This document shows, piece after piece, positions 8,810 to 15,887 of a stretch of 39,386 nucleotides of DNA. The notes beneath the pieces were generated by a model. The model saw only the letters and a program-made list of their open reading frames with translations. It was not told the origin of the DNA and did no database searches. The position numbers were made by a program, and so were the translations under genes. The first letter of the stretch is position 1; the number at the start of each line of letters is the position of its first letter. The DNA lies in contig NZ_JACBXX010000104.1 in the NCBI RefSeq assembly GCF_013415245.1, positions 1 to 39,386 on the forward strand, given 5' to 3'. This DNA comes from Streptococcus danieliae (GTDB lineage Bacteria; Bacillota; Bacilli; Lactobacillales; Streptococcaceae).

Positions 8810-8980
8810 ATGGAACGCAATCTATTTGGACTTTTTACAGCCCTGCTTGGAGTGATTTGTGTTTTGTGTGCCATGCAATCTTTTCAAAAACGGCGCTACG
8901 GTTTAACAGCATTTTTTATGTTGAACGCTTTTACAAATTTGGTGAACACGATTCACGCGGTTTATAATACTTTATTTTAA
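8810..8980 (+). CDS. Small membrane protein between folA and clpX (hypothetical)
   Basis: A 56-residue ORF, MERNLFGLFTALLGVICVLCAMQ..., with two hydrophobic stretches: residues 5-23, and 32-43 after the basic FQKRRYG turn. AGGAGG at 8792-8797 inside the folA 3' end gives a good ribosome site 12 bases before the ATG. A small ORF in this position is, to my knowledge, also annotated in other streptococci, which supports it being real. The hairpin topology suggests an inner-membrane peptide with both ends on one side. No function is known to me. It ends 20 bases before clpX and would be co-transcribed with folA. Confidence 0.75.
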   Translation: MERNLFGLFTALLGVICVLCAMQSFQKRRYGLTAFFMLNAFTNLVNTIHAVYNTLF

Positions 8981-9000
8981 TCTAGGAGTTAGATTTATTT

Positions 9001-10233
9001 ATGTCGAAATCGAGATCAAATGAAGTGATGATTTATTGTTCCTTCTGTGGTAAAAACCAAGATGAAGTAAAAAAGATCATTGCTGGAAATAACGCATTCA
9101 TCTGTAATGAGTGTGTCGAATTAGCCCAAGAAATTATTCGTGAAGAACTGGCAGAAGAAGTGTTGGCAGATCTATCGGAAGTGCCAAAACCACAAGAACT
9201 CTTGGCTATTTTAAATCATTATGTGATTGGTCAGGACCGGGCTAAGCGGGCCTTGGCCGTGGCTGTTTATAACCACTACAAACGGATTAATTTCCATGAT
9301 AACCGAGACGAGGAAACGGATGTTGAACTTCAAAAATCCAACATCCTCATGATTGGCCCAACCGGATCAGGAAAGACCTTTTTGGCCCAAACCTTGGCTA
9401 AAAGCTTGAATGTTCCGTTCGCCATTGCAGATGCAACGGCTCTAACGGAAGCCGGCTATGTCGGGGAAGATGTTGAAAACATTCTCCTAAAATTGCTACA
9501 GGCAGCTGACTTCAATATTGAACGAGCAGAACGTGGCATTATCTACGTGGATGAGATTGATAAAATCGCTAAGAAGAGCGAGAATGTTTCTATCACACGT
9601 GACGTTTCTGGTGAAGGTGTGCAACAAGCCTTGCTAAAAATTATTGAAGGAACTGTTGCCAGCGTACCCCCTCAAGGCGGTCGTAAGCACCCGCAACAGG
9701 AAATGATTCAAGTCGATACCAAAAATATCCTCTTTATCGTAGGTGGTGCCTTTGACGGAATCGAAGAGATTGTCAAACAACGCCTGGGGGAAAAAATTAT
9801 TGGTTTTGGCCAAAACAACAAGGCTATCGATGAGAATGGTTCCTACATGCAAGAAATCGTTTCTGAGGACATTCAAAAATTCGGAATCATCCCTGAATTG
9901 ATTGGACGTTTGCCAATTTTTGCGGCCTTGGAGCCGTTAGAAGTTCAAGACTTAGTCCGGATTTTGAAAGAACCACGGAATGCCTTGGTGAAACAATACC
10001 AGACTCTATTATCTTATGATGATGTAGATTTGGAGTTTGAAGACGGAGCCTTGGAAGAAATTGCCCGTTTAGCCATTGATCGGAAAACAGGAGCTCGTGG
10101 TCTTCGCTCTATCATTGAGGAAACCATGATGGATATTATGTTTGAAGTTCCGAGTGAGGAAGATGTGAAAACTGTTCGCATCACCAAGGAAGCTGTTCTT
10201 GGTTTGGAAAAACCTATTTTAGAAACAGCTTAA
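9001..10233 (+). CDS. clpX: ATP-dependent Clp protease ATP-binding subunit ClpX
   Basis: AAA+ unfoldase that feeds substrates to ClpP. The 410-residue protein has the N-terminal zinc-binding domain with Cys13, Cys16, Cys35 and Cys38, Walker A GPTGSGKT at 119-126, Walker B VDEID at 183-187, and the RPL-type GRLP segment ([11 protein letters not shown]) near residue 300. Length and motifs are standard. AGGAG at 8984-8988 precedes the ATG. Substrates in streptococci include competence factor SigX, whose probable target box is seen before dprA in this window. The gene is followed by a terminator-like hairpin before engB. Confidence 0.98.
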   Translation: MSKSRSNEVMIYCSFCGKNQDEVKKIIAGNNAFICNECVELAQEIIREELAEEVLADLSEVPKPQELLAILNHYVIGQDRAKRALAVAVYNHYKRINFHDNRDEETDVELQKSNILMIGPTGSGKTFLAQTLAKSLNVPFAIADATALTEAGYVGEDVENILLKLLQAADFNIERAERGIIYVDEIDKIAKKSENVSITRDVSGEGVQQALLKIIEGTVASVPPQGGRKHPQQEMIQVDTKNILFIVGGAFDGIEEIVKQRLGEKIIGFGQNNKAIDENGSYMQEIVSEDIQKFGIIPELIGRLPIFAALEPLEVQDLVRILKEPRNALVKQYQTLLSYDDVDLEFEDGALEEIARLAIDRKTGARGLRSIIEETMMDIMFEVPSEEDVKTVRITKEAVLGLEKPILETA

Positions 10234-10280
10234 TACTCAAACTCGTTTAACCAAATATAGGCTCGAGAGTATAAAGAATA

Positions 10281-10317
10281 AAAGGGGGAGTAGGGATCCA
10301 GATCCCGCTCCTTTTTT
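10281..10317 (+). terminator. Terminator-like hairpin between clpX and engB
   Basis: AAAGGGGGAG and GGGATC pair with GATCCC and CTCCTTTTTT (interrupted stem, two-base loop CA), ending in a six-T run at 10312-10317. The engB ribosome site AAGGAG follows directly, so some readthrough or another start is needed for engB. Confidence 0.75.
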
Positions 10318-10328
10318 AAGGAGATAGA

Positions 10329-10916
10329 ATGGAATTAAACACACACAATGCAGATTTACTTCTGAGTGCCACCAATAAAAGTCATTACCCACAGGATGAT
10401 ATTCCTGAAATCGCTATGGCTGGCCGTTCAAATGTTGGAAAATCCAGCTTTATTAATGGGATTTTGAATCGAAAAAATCTGGCACGGACCTCCAGTAAAC
10501 CAGGAAAAACCCAACTCTTGAATTTTTTTGATATTGATGGCCAATTACGATTTGTAGACGTCCCTGGTTATGGTTATGCCAAAGTCTCTAAAAAAGAACG
10601 TGAAAAATGGGGGAAGATGATTGAAGAATACCTAACAAGTCGGGAAAATCTTCAAGCGGTCGTGAGCCTGGTTGATTTTCGCCATGCTCCATCCCAGGAT
10701 GATGTCCAAATGTACGATTTCCTTAAATATTATGAGATCCCTGTGATTCTCGTTGCGACCAAGGTTGATAAAATCCCTAGAAGTCGTTGGAATAAGCATG
10801 AAAAAATGATTAAGGACAAGTTGGACTTTGATCCTAGCGATGACTTTGTTCTCTTTTCATCTGAAACCAAACACGGAATTGATCAGGCCTGGGATGCTAT
10901 TCTGTCCAAAATTTAA
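10329..10916 (+). CDS. engB: Ribosome-biogenesis GTPase YsxC/EngB
   Basis: Small TRAFAC-class GTPase needed for 50S subunit assembly. The 195-residue protein has G1 GRSNVGKSS at 32-40, a G2 threonine region near KPGKTQ, G3 DVPG at 77-80 and G4 TKVD near residue 143. Length matches the family. The ATG at 10329 follows AAGGAG (10318-10323). It is placed after clpX as in other streptococci and bacilli, although a strong hairpin separates the two. Confidence 0.97.
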   Translation: MELNTHNADLLLSATNKSHYPQDDIPEIAMAGRSNVGKSSFINGILNRKNLARTSSKPGKTQLLNFFDIDGQLRFVDVPGYGYAKVSKKEREKWGKMIEEYLTSRENLQAVVSLVDFRHAPSQDDVQMYDFLKYYEIPVILVATKVDKIPRSRWNKHEKMIKDKLDFDPSDDFVLFSSETKHGIDQAWDAILSKI

Positions 10917-10960
10917 CCGAGGAGACTGATGAAATTTCCTTGTTCCTCTCGATAAGAGAA

Positions 10961-10989
10961 TGGACAAGGATTTCTTTTTATTATATAAT
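10961..10989 (+). promoter_or_regulatory. Strong promoter of the HdiR-like regulator gene
   Basis: TGGACA (10961-10966) and TATAAT (10984-10989) are separated by exactly 17 bases. The last T of the -10 is also the first base of an 18-base perfect palindrome. Confidence 0.82.
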
Positions 10990-11006
10990 GTGTTTTATAA
11001 AACACA
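10989..11006. promoter_or_regulatory. Probable autoregulatory operator (perfect 18-bp palindrome)
   Basis: TGTGTTTTATAAAACACA equals its own reverse complement. It overlaps the -10 end and the expected transcription start of the gene for an XRE/LexA-type repressor whose ATG is 15 bases downstream. Position and symmetry fit a dimer binding site for that repressor; binding itself is inferred. Confidence 0.7.
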
Positions 11007-11020
11007 CAAGGGAGATTTTT

Positions 11021-11716
11021 ATGTTTTCTGGTCAACGATTAAAAACGTTACGGCAACAAGAGGGGCGGACACAGGCTGATTTAGCGCTTGTTTTGGGTAT
11101 TAATCGAGCTTCCTATGCCAGCTGGGAATTGGAACGGGCGCGGCCTAATCAGGCTCATTTGCAACACTTAAGCCAGTATTTTGGGGTGGAGGAAACCTAT
11201 TTTGAGTCTGAGTATGCCATTGTCCAACCCTATCTCCAGTTGAATACTGACAACAAGAGAAAGGCAGAGGATTATGTCGAACGGCTATTAGAAACACAGA
11301 AGGATTCGATTCAAGAGAAGCTTGTGTCCCTGTTTGCAGTCCAAGTCCTAGATCAAGTGCCCTTATCTGCTGGTTTCGGAGAGACTTACTATGATGAGCA
11401 GTCCTTCCAGACGGTTTATACAGATCAAGAATATTCCTATGACTTTGCTTCCTTTATCCAAGGGGATTCCATGGAGCCTCAGTATTTTGATGGGGAAGTT
11501 GCCCTCTTTGATGATGACGGTTTTGACTATGATGGCGCTGTTTATGCCATTTCTTTAAATGGTCGTGCCTACATCAAGCGGGTTTACCGAGAAGAGGGGG
11601 GATACCGGATTGTCTCCTTCAATGACAACTATGAGGACCTGTTCGCTGGTCCTGATGACGATTTTCGGATTGTTGGTAAGGTTATTGGTCATTTTCGTCC
11701 TGTCGAAGAGCTTTAG
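11021..11716 (+). CDS. Self-cleaving XRE/LexA-like repressor (HdiR family)
   Basis: A 231-residue regulator with an N-terminal helix-turn-helix (residues 4-58, RTQADLALVLGINRASYASWE) and a C-terminal S24 LexA-type peptidase domain. The scissile bond is probably Ala117-Gly118 in VPLSAGFGE, the nucleophile Ser150 in GDSMEP, and the general base Lys186 in YIKRVY. This is the architecture of lactococcal HdiR, a DNA-damage-responsive repressor that autocleaves with RecA help. I choose the ATG at 11021 because AAGGGAG lies seven bases upstream and the protein then starts at the HTH; a longer frame reaches back to 10940 but would cross the promoter. The targets beyond its own gene are not evident in this window. 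Confidence 0.9.
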   Translation: MFSGQRLKTLRQQEGRTQADLALVLGINRASYASWELERARPNQAHLQHLSQYFGVEETYFESEYAIVQPYLQLNTDNKRKAEDYVERLLETQKDSIQEKLVSLFAVQVLDQVPLSAGFGETYYDEQSFQTVYTDQEYSYDFASFIQGDSMEPQYFDGEVALFDDDGFDYDGAVYAISLNGRAYIKRVYREEGGYRIVSFNDNYEDLFAGPDDDFRIVGKVIGHFRPVEEL

Positions 11717-11730
11717 TATGTATAAATGAA

Positions 11731-11767
11731 AAAACACATCCGTTGCTGTAGAGGACGGATGTGTTTT
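11731..11767. terminator. Bidirectional terminator between HdiR-like gene and queG
   Basis: A 13-bp stem AAAACACATCCGT / ACGGATGTGTTTT with an 11-base loop, between convergent genes, with A/T runs on both flanks. Confidence 0.9.
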
Positions 11768-11779
11768 ACCTTTTGAAGA

Positions 11780-12907
11780 TTAGTCAGTAGCTACTTGCCA
11801 TTTATTGAGGAGTCTTGCTTGTTCTGCTTGTCCGTCCTCATCCAATCCTGTCAAGGTTTCGATAAAGGTAATCATTTCAGGATTTGGCTGGGGAACAATT
11901 TGTCCGATGGCCCAGATAGCGGTTGCTACGTGGATTTTATTTTGGGATTTGTCGATAATTTCCAGTAATTTAGGAATGGCAGATCGGTCTCGACTGTTGG
12001 CCAGGGCGATAATGGCATTGCGTTGAAGAATGTTCTTGCCACGCCAGGAACCAGCTACATGGCCAAATTTTTCCTTGAACTGCCCGTTACTCAATTCCAG
12101 AAAGGGGAGGAGCTGAGGCTGGGCTAGCTCTGGATCAATTTCTGTGTGGGCTTGGTTGAGAATACCTTTGTTATAAGGACAGGAAATCTGGCAGATGTCG
12201 CAGCCATAAATAACGGTTTTAATTTTTTTACGGAATTCCAGGTCCATCATGCCCTTGTCCTGGGTTTGAAAGGACAGGCAGCGTTTAGCGTTCATGGTCC
12301 CATCACCAAGCAGACAGGAGGTTGGACAGGAGGTGAGGCAACGGGTACAATCGCCGCAACCATTGGGAACTGGTTGGTCGGGTTCAATTTCTAAATTGGT
12401 CACCAGTTCCCCTAAAAAAACATAGGATCCGTATTCTTTGGTAATCAAAAGGCCATTTTTCCCGATGAAGCCCAGACCGGCTCGTTGGGCAACAGCCGTA
12501 TCCACCAGGGCACCGGTATCGACCATCGTTTTGTATTCCAGTTGGGTATCCAGCTGACGGATGGCTGCCGCTAATTGCTCCATTTTATCCTGGAGGAGGT
12601 AGTGGTAGTCAATTCCCCAGGAAGAGGGGGTGAATTTCCCTCTTTTGAATTGGGATTTTTCGGCTGGGGTTGGTAGTTTATGGGGATAGGCTAGGGCAAT
12701 GGAAATGATTGTTTTAGCTGAAGCTAGGCTCAGTTTGGGATCTAGTCGTTCTTCAATGACCTTGTGTTCGAAGCCGGAAGACCGGTCTTCTTCTCTGGCT
12801 AATCGCAGAGATTTCTCTAAGTAGTTGAAATCATCGGCTGTTGTAAAGCCGATTTTTGAAATTCCGATTTCTTTCGCTAGCGCTTTAATCTCATCCTTTA
12901 GGTTCAT
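11780..12907 (-). CDS. queG: Epoxyqueuosine reductase
   Basis: Catalyses the last step of queuosine formation in tRNA, reducing epoxyqueuosine with a cobalamin cofactor and two [4Fe-4S] clusters. The 375-residue protein has VDTGALVDTAVAQRAGLGFIGKN around 129-151 and two ferredoxin-like cysteine sets, C184-x2-C-x2-C-x3-C194 and C236-x2-C239-x3-C243 plus Cys210. HEAT-like helices follow (about 280-345). I set the start at the ATG at 12907 (MNLKDEIKALAKEIG), which matches the family N-terminus; a TTG at 12934 would add nine residues overlapping the -10 box. No Shine-Dalgarno is visible, and the -10 sits so close that the message may be leaderless. It is the only intact minus-strand gene left of xerS. 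Confidence 0.95.
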   Translation of the reverse strand: MNLKDEIKALAKEIGISKIGFTTADDFNYLEKSLRLAREEDRSSGFEHKVIEERLDPKLSLASAKTIISIALAYPHKLPTPAEKSQFKRGKFTPSSWGIDYHYLLQDKMEQLAAAIRQLDTQLEYKTMVDTGALVDTAVAQRAGLGFIGKNGLLITKEYGSYVFLGELVTNLEIEPDQPVPNGCGDCTRCLTSCPTSCLLGDGTMNAKRCLSFQTQDKGMMDLEFRKKIKTVIYGCDICQISCPYNKGILNQAHTEIDPELAQPQLLPFLELSNGQFKEKFGHVAGSWRGKNILQRNAIIALANSRDRSAIPKLLEIIDKSQNKIHVATAIWAIGQIVPQPNPEMITFIETLTGLDEDGQAEQARLLNKWQVATD

Positions 12908-12913
12908 AGTCTT

Positions 12914-12919
12914 ATTATA
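12914..12919 (-). promoter_or_regulatory. queG -10 box, leaderless configuration
   Basis: TATAAT on the minus strand at 12919-12914. Seven bases downstream is base 12907, the A of the queG ATG. The -35 region is T-rich without a good match. Confidence 0.55.
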
Positions 12920-12997
12920 CTTCAATTTTGCCAAAACAAAAACAAATAAAAATTAAGTTATGTTAAAAATAAAATTTGTTCATTTTTCACATAACAT

Positions 12998-13026
12998 TTG
13001 CTAAGCGCTTCCATAAAGAGTATAAT
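12998..13026 (+). promoter_or_regulatory. Promoter of the aldehyde dehydrogenase gene
   Basis: TTGCTA (12998-13003), a 17-base spacer and TATAAT (13021-13026). The leader that follows is about 90 bases long before the ATG. Confidence 0.8.
12999..13013. promoter_or_regulatory. CcpA-binding cre-like site inside the promoter
   Basis: Read on the minus strand, TGGAAGCGCTTAGCA has the cre core AAGCGCTT and a good left arm (TGG), with a poorer right arm. It overlaps the -35 and spacer, a position that would give carbon-catabolite repression by CcpA. Site recognised by eye against the consensus TGWAARCGYTTWCA. Confidence 0.6.
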
Positions 13027-13044
13027 ATAAATATAAACAAGCGG

Positions 13045-13116
13045 TTAAGGGGTCTGCAGACGATGTGGGCTTGAGACCCTAAGGCATTGCAAGGCCTACA
13101 TCCTTAAGGAAAGGAG
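13045..13116 (+). ncRNA. Structured 5' leader upstream of the aldehyde dehydrogenase, unassigned
   Basis: Three pairings are visible. GGGTCT (13050-13055) pairs with AGACCC (13074-13079). GATGTGGGC (13062-13070) pairs with GCCTACATC (13094-13102) with one G-T pair. TTAAGG (13045-13050) pairs with CCTTAA (13102-13107). The first two interleave, so they form either a pseudoknot or mutually exclusive folds, just before the ribosome site at 13113-13116. I do not recognise a named riboswitch. Confidence 0.5.
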
Positions 13117-13124
13117 CTGTGCTT

Positions 13125-14492
13125 ATGCATCTCATAGATAAAGACCTAGTTGTTAAACAGGCGGTTCGCAACCAAATTCGCGACGCAAAAGCGGCCCAGG
13201 AAATTTTGGGAACCTGGTCCCAGGAACAAATTGATGGCTTGGTAAAAGCTGTCGCTGAAGCAACCTACGCCAAACGGGAAGAATTGGCGAAAATGGCTCA
13301 TGAGGAAACGGGCTATGGAAAATGGCAGGATAAGGTGGCTAAAAATACCCTTGCCTCCATGGGTGTGTACGAAGAGTACAAAGACTTAAAAACGGTTGGT
13401 GTTCTTCAACGATATGAAGCGAAACAGGTCATGGAAGCAGCTGTACCAGTTGGGGTGATTGCTGCCTTGATTCCCTCCACTAATCCAACCTCAACGGTTA
13501 TTTTCAAAGCTATGATTGCCTTGAAAACGGCAAATGCCATCATTTTTTCTCCTCATCCAAGTGCGGCCAAGTGTATTGAGGCAACAGTTGCAGTAATCCG
13601 TCAAGCCTTGAAAGATTTCGGGGCGCCTGAAAATGCAGTGTCTTATTTAGAGTATGCTTCGTTAGAAGCGACTCAGGAATTGATGGATGATCGGGACACC
13701 AAGATGATTTTAGCAACCGGCGGCAAGGCCATGGTTAAGGCTGCCTATTCATCTGGAACTCCAGCGATTGGGGTGGGTCCAGGAAATGTTCCATGTTATA
13801 TCGAGAAAACAGCGGATATTCCACGAACTGTTGAACGGATTATTGCATCTAAAACCTTTGACAATGGGGTTATCTGCGCCTCCGAACAGTCAGTTATTGT
13901 AGACGACAGTATTGCTGAAACTGTTAAAGAAGAGTTTATCAAACAAGGAGCCTATTTCATCACCGGTCCAGATGCTGATAAATTTGGGAAGCTGATGATT
14001 CAACGAAATGGCCTCATGAATCCAGCCATGGTTGGGAAAGATGCGGAAACACTGGGACAAATTGCTGGTGTCGCGATTCCAACAGGTACTCAGGTGATCA
14101 TCTCCGAAGAAAACCAGGTTGGTCGTGACTATCCATATTCAACAGAGAAACTTTGTCCAGTTCTTGCTTTTTATCGGGTAAAGGATTGGGAAGAAGGTCT
14201 GGCTTTGAGCCGCAAAGTCCTTGAATTAAAAGGCTTGGGCCATACTCTCTCGCTTCATACAGCCGATGAGGCCGTTGTAGAAGCCTTTTTCCTTCATAGT
14301 CCTGTGTCACGTGTTCTGGTGAACGTTGGTTCAGCCCTAGGGGCAGTAGGAGCTACAACAGCCTTTCTACCATCCATGATGCTGGGCTGTGGCGCGATTG
14401 GAAATGGGTCAACCTCAGACAATATCGGACCAAAAAATCTGATCAATATTCGCTACCTGGCTTATGGCGACAAGGAAATTAGCGATTTGTAA
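13125..14492 (+). CDS. CoA-acylating aldehyde (acetaldehyde) dehydrogenase, EutE/PduP-like
   Basis: Interconverts acetaldehyde plus CoA and NAD+ with acetyl-CoA plus NADH. The 455-residue protein is a stand-alone relative of the N-terminal half of AdhE. It has the catalytic Cys251 in TFDNGVICASEQ and the nucleotide-binding stretch LATGGKAMVKAAYSSGTPAIGVGPGN from about 196. I choose the ATG at 13125 because GGAG at 13113-13116 is eight bases away; a GTG at 13119 is only two bases from it. The N-terminus is not an obvious microcompartment encapsulation peptide, and no eut/pdu shell genes are nearby. The promoter carries a cre-like site and a weak Rex-like sequence, as expected for a redox-balancing fermentative enzyme. 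Aldehyde chain-length preference is not readable. Confidence 0.92.
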   Translation: MHLIDKDLVVKQAVRNQIRDAKAAQEILGTWSQEQIDGLVKAVAEATYAKREELAKMAHEETGYGKWQDKVAKNTLASMGVYEEYKDLKTVGVLQRYEAKQVMEAAVPVGVIAALIPSTNPTSTVIFKAMIALKTANAIIFSPHPSAAKCIEATVAVIRQALKDFGAPENAVSYLEYASLEATQELMDDRDTKMILATGGKAMVKAAYSSGTPAIGVGPGNVPCYIEKTADIPRTVERIIASKTFDNGVICASEQSVIVDDSIAETVKEEFIKQGAYFITGPDADKFGKLMIQRNGLMNPAMVGKDAETLGQIAGVAIPTGTQVIISEENQVGRDYPYSTEKLCPVLAFYRVKDWEEGLALSRKVLELKGLGHTLSLHTADEAVVEAFFLHSPVSRVLVNVGSALGAVGATTAFLPSMMLGCGAIGNGSTSDNIGPKNLINIRYLAYGDKEISDL

Positions 14493-14495
14493 GTT

Positions 14496-14523
14496 CAAAG
14501 GGACGGCTTTCGGCTGTCCCTTG
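14496..14523 (+). terminator. Terminator after aldehyde dehydrogenase
   Basis: CAAAGGGAC... and ...GTCCCTTG form a GC-rich hairpin 4 bases after the stop, followed by GTGCTTTTG; the T-run is short. Confidence 0.7.
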
Positions 14524-14653
14524 TGCTTTTGAGTTAATTAGTGAGAAGTGTAGTCTAGTGTATCGGCTCAGTTCACCTATTAGCAGTCACATATTTTGCC
14601 TTTCTTGTTAGTTGATGATAGGATAGAATCATCAAAAATGAAGGAAATACAAA

Positions 14654-15094
14654 ATGATTAAGTCAATCGAAGTTTACTTGGTAACGGACAATAATGGTCT
14701 TGAAGCCGTTGAGTTTTACAAAAATGTTTTTGATGCAGAGGTTGTCTCATGTTTAACTTATGGTCAAGCGATACCTGATACGCCAGCAGAAGCTAAAAAC
14801 TTGGTTCTTAATGCCAACCTCAACATCAATGGTATTCGGATGCAAATCTCTGACAATGGGCCACAATTTGAATACGTTCAAGGAACCAATATGACCGCAT
14901 GTATCCAATTGGATTCAGCAGAGGCTGCTAAAGTCCTTTATGATAAATTGGCTGCAGATGCTCAGAAAATTGACCTTGAACTTCAAGAGACACCATGGAG
15001 TCCTGCTTATGGAAATTTGATTGATAAATTTGGCATGAACTGGCAAATCAATGCGGACATTCCAGGCTTTGTGTCAGAAAACGTGAAATTTTAA
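14654..15094 (+). CDS. VOC-fold protein, PhnB/YjdN-like
   Basis: A 146-residue protein with the two-repeat beta-alpha-beta-beta-beta layout of the vicinal oxygen chelate superfamily. EVYLVTDNNGLEAVEFYKNVFDAEVV is the first repeat and GNLIDKFGMNWQIN the conserved closing strand seen in PhnB-like members (often annotated as glyoxalase or 3-demethylubiquinone methyltransferase-like). No classical glyoxalase His/Glu metal set is obvious, so the reaction is unknown. AAGGA at 14642-14646 precedes the ATG. It is followed 58 bases later by a second VOC-fold gene, suggesting a two-gene unit. Confidence 0.82.
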   Translation: MIKSIEVYLVTDNNGLEAVEFYKNVFDAEVVSCLTYGQAIPDTPAEAKNLVLNANLNINGIRMQISDNGPQFEYVQGTNMTACIQLDSAEAAKVLYDKLAADAQKIDLELQETPWSPAYGNLIDKFGMNWQINADIPGFVSENVKF

Positions 15095-15152
15095 GGGTAT
15101 AGAGAGAAAGGAGAGTTTGGTTAGATTTCCTAACTGAACGAACAGCTAACTG

Positions 15153-15521
15153 ATGTTTAGAAAAGATTTTGGATTGATGCTTTATGTTGCGGATGTGGCA
15201 GCTGAGAAGGTTTTTTGGTCGGAAGCAGGTTTTGTCATTATTTCAGAAAGTGAAATGATGGGGTTTGACACCTTTGATATGAAACCCCATGCGGATTCAA
15301 CTGTAACCATCACAGTTTTTGCCAAGGAGTTTATTCAGCAAGTATCGCCAGAAGTTGCAGATAATGTACCGAGCATTCTTTTTGAGGTGGATGAGATCCA
15401 AGCCCTATATGAAAAAATTTCTGCTTTGACGGACACCTGCAGTCCAGTAACAGAGATGCCCTTTAAGACCTTTAACTTTGCCAGTCCATCTGGTCTCTAC
15501 TTTGCAGTTAAGGGCAACTAG
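15153..15521 (+). CDS. VOC-fold protein, glyoxalase/bleomycin-resistance-like
   Basis: A 122-residue single-domain protein: GLMLYVADVAAEKVFWSEAGFVIISES opens the first beta-alpha repeat and FKTFNFASPSGLYFAVKGN closes the second. This is the size and pattern of small glyoxalase/bleomycin-resistance or extradiol-dioxygenase-like proteins. The function is not predictable. The ribosome site is poor (a GGAGAG lies about 40 bases upstream), so translation may be weak or coupled. The ATG at 15153 is the only good start. It sits next to the PhnB-like gene but the two are not close duplicates. Confidence 0.78.
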   Translation: MFRKDFGLMLYVADVAAEKVFWSEAGFVIISESEMMGFDTFDMKPHADSTVTITVFAKEFIQQVSPEVADNVPSILFEVDEIQALYEKISALTDTCSPVTEMPFKTFNFASPSGLYFAVKGN

Positions 15522-15541
15522 ACGATTCGATTTGAACAGAA

Positions 15542-15576
15542 CAAGAAAGGTTGATTTTAGGATCAGCCTTTTCTTG
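15542..15576. terminator. Terminator after the VOC pair
   Basis: CAAGAAAGGTTGAT pairs with ATCAGCCTTTTCTTG (one T bulge or mismatch) around a short TTTTAGG loop, followed by ATTTT. Confidence 0.82.
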
Positions 15577-15627
15577 ATTTTAAAAATAAGAGGGGGGCGA
15601 GTCTCTCCTTCAAAGAGCAGCGGAATG

Positions 15628-15636
15628 TGGTATAAT
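15628..15636 (+). promoter_or_regulatory. Extended -10 promoter of the rbgA operon
   Basis: TGGTATAAT (TG-n-TATAAT) is a perfect extended -10 with only a weak -35 (TTCAAA, 15609-15614). It implies a leader of about 245 bases before rbgA. Confidence 0.72.
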
Positions 15637-15642
15637 GAATAG

Positions 15643-15887
15643 GATTATATAAAAAACAGTTGGAAACGTTGATTTAATAGCGTTTCTAGCTGTTTTAATT
15701 CAATAAAGTGACATAACTGTTTTCAATTTGATTGATGAGTTGATCAGTCATTTTTTCTGGTATCGGGGGACTCTATTATTGGTCGGATTTATCAAGAGCA
15801 ATCCCCTGAATAGGCCCTGGTTGAATAGAAGGACGAATAGGAAGAGTGAACTTCCGCTAAAAACTTGTAGTGAAGGAGATTTTAACG
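15643..15887 (+). promoter_or_regulatory. Long structured leader of rbgA (no gene)
   Basis: Two hairpins stand out. AAAACAG (15653-15659) and GAAACG (15663-15668) pair with CGTTTC (15681-15686) and CTGTTTT (15690-15696), a terminator-like element right after the start site. GGGGA-CTCT (15766-15774) pairs with AGAG (15795-15798) and TCCCC (15802-15806). The frames through this stretch look like chance ORFs. It may be a regulatory leader; I cannot match it to a known class. Confidence 0.5.

Noticed and set aside
13125-13190. Microcompartment encapsulation peptide on the aldehyde dehydrogenase
   Set aside because: The N-terminus is a helix, but it lacks the extra tail of EutE/PduP that targets shells, and no shell genes are nearby.
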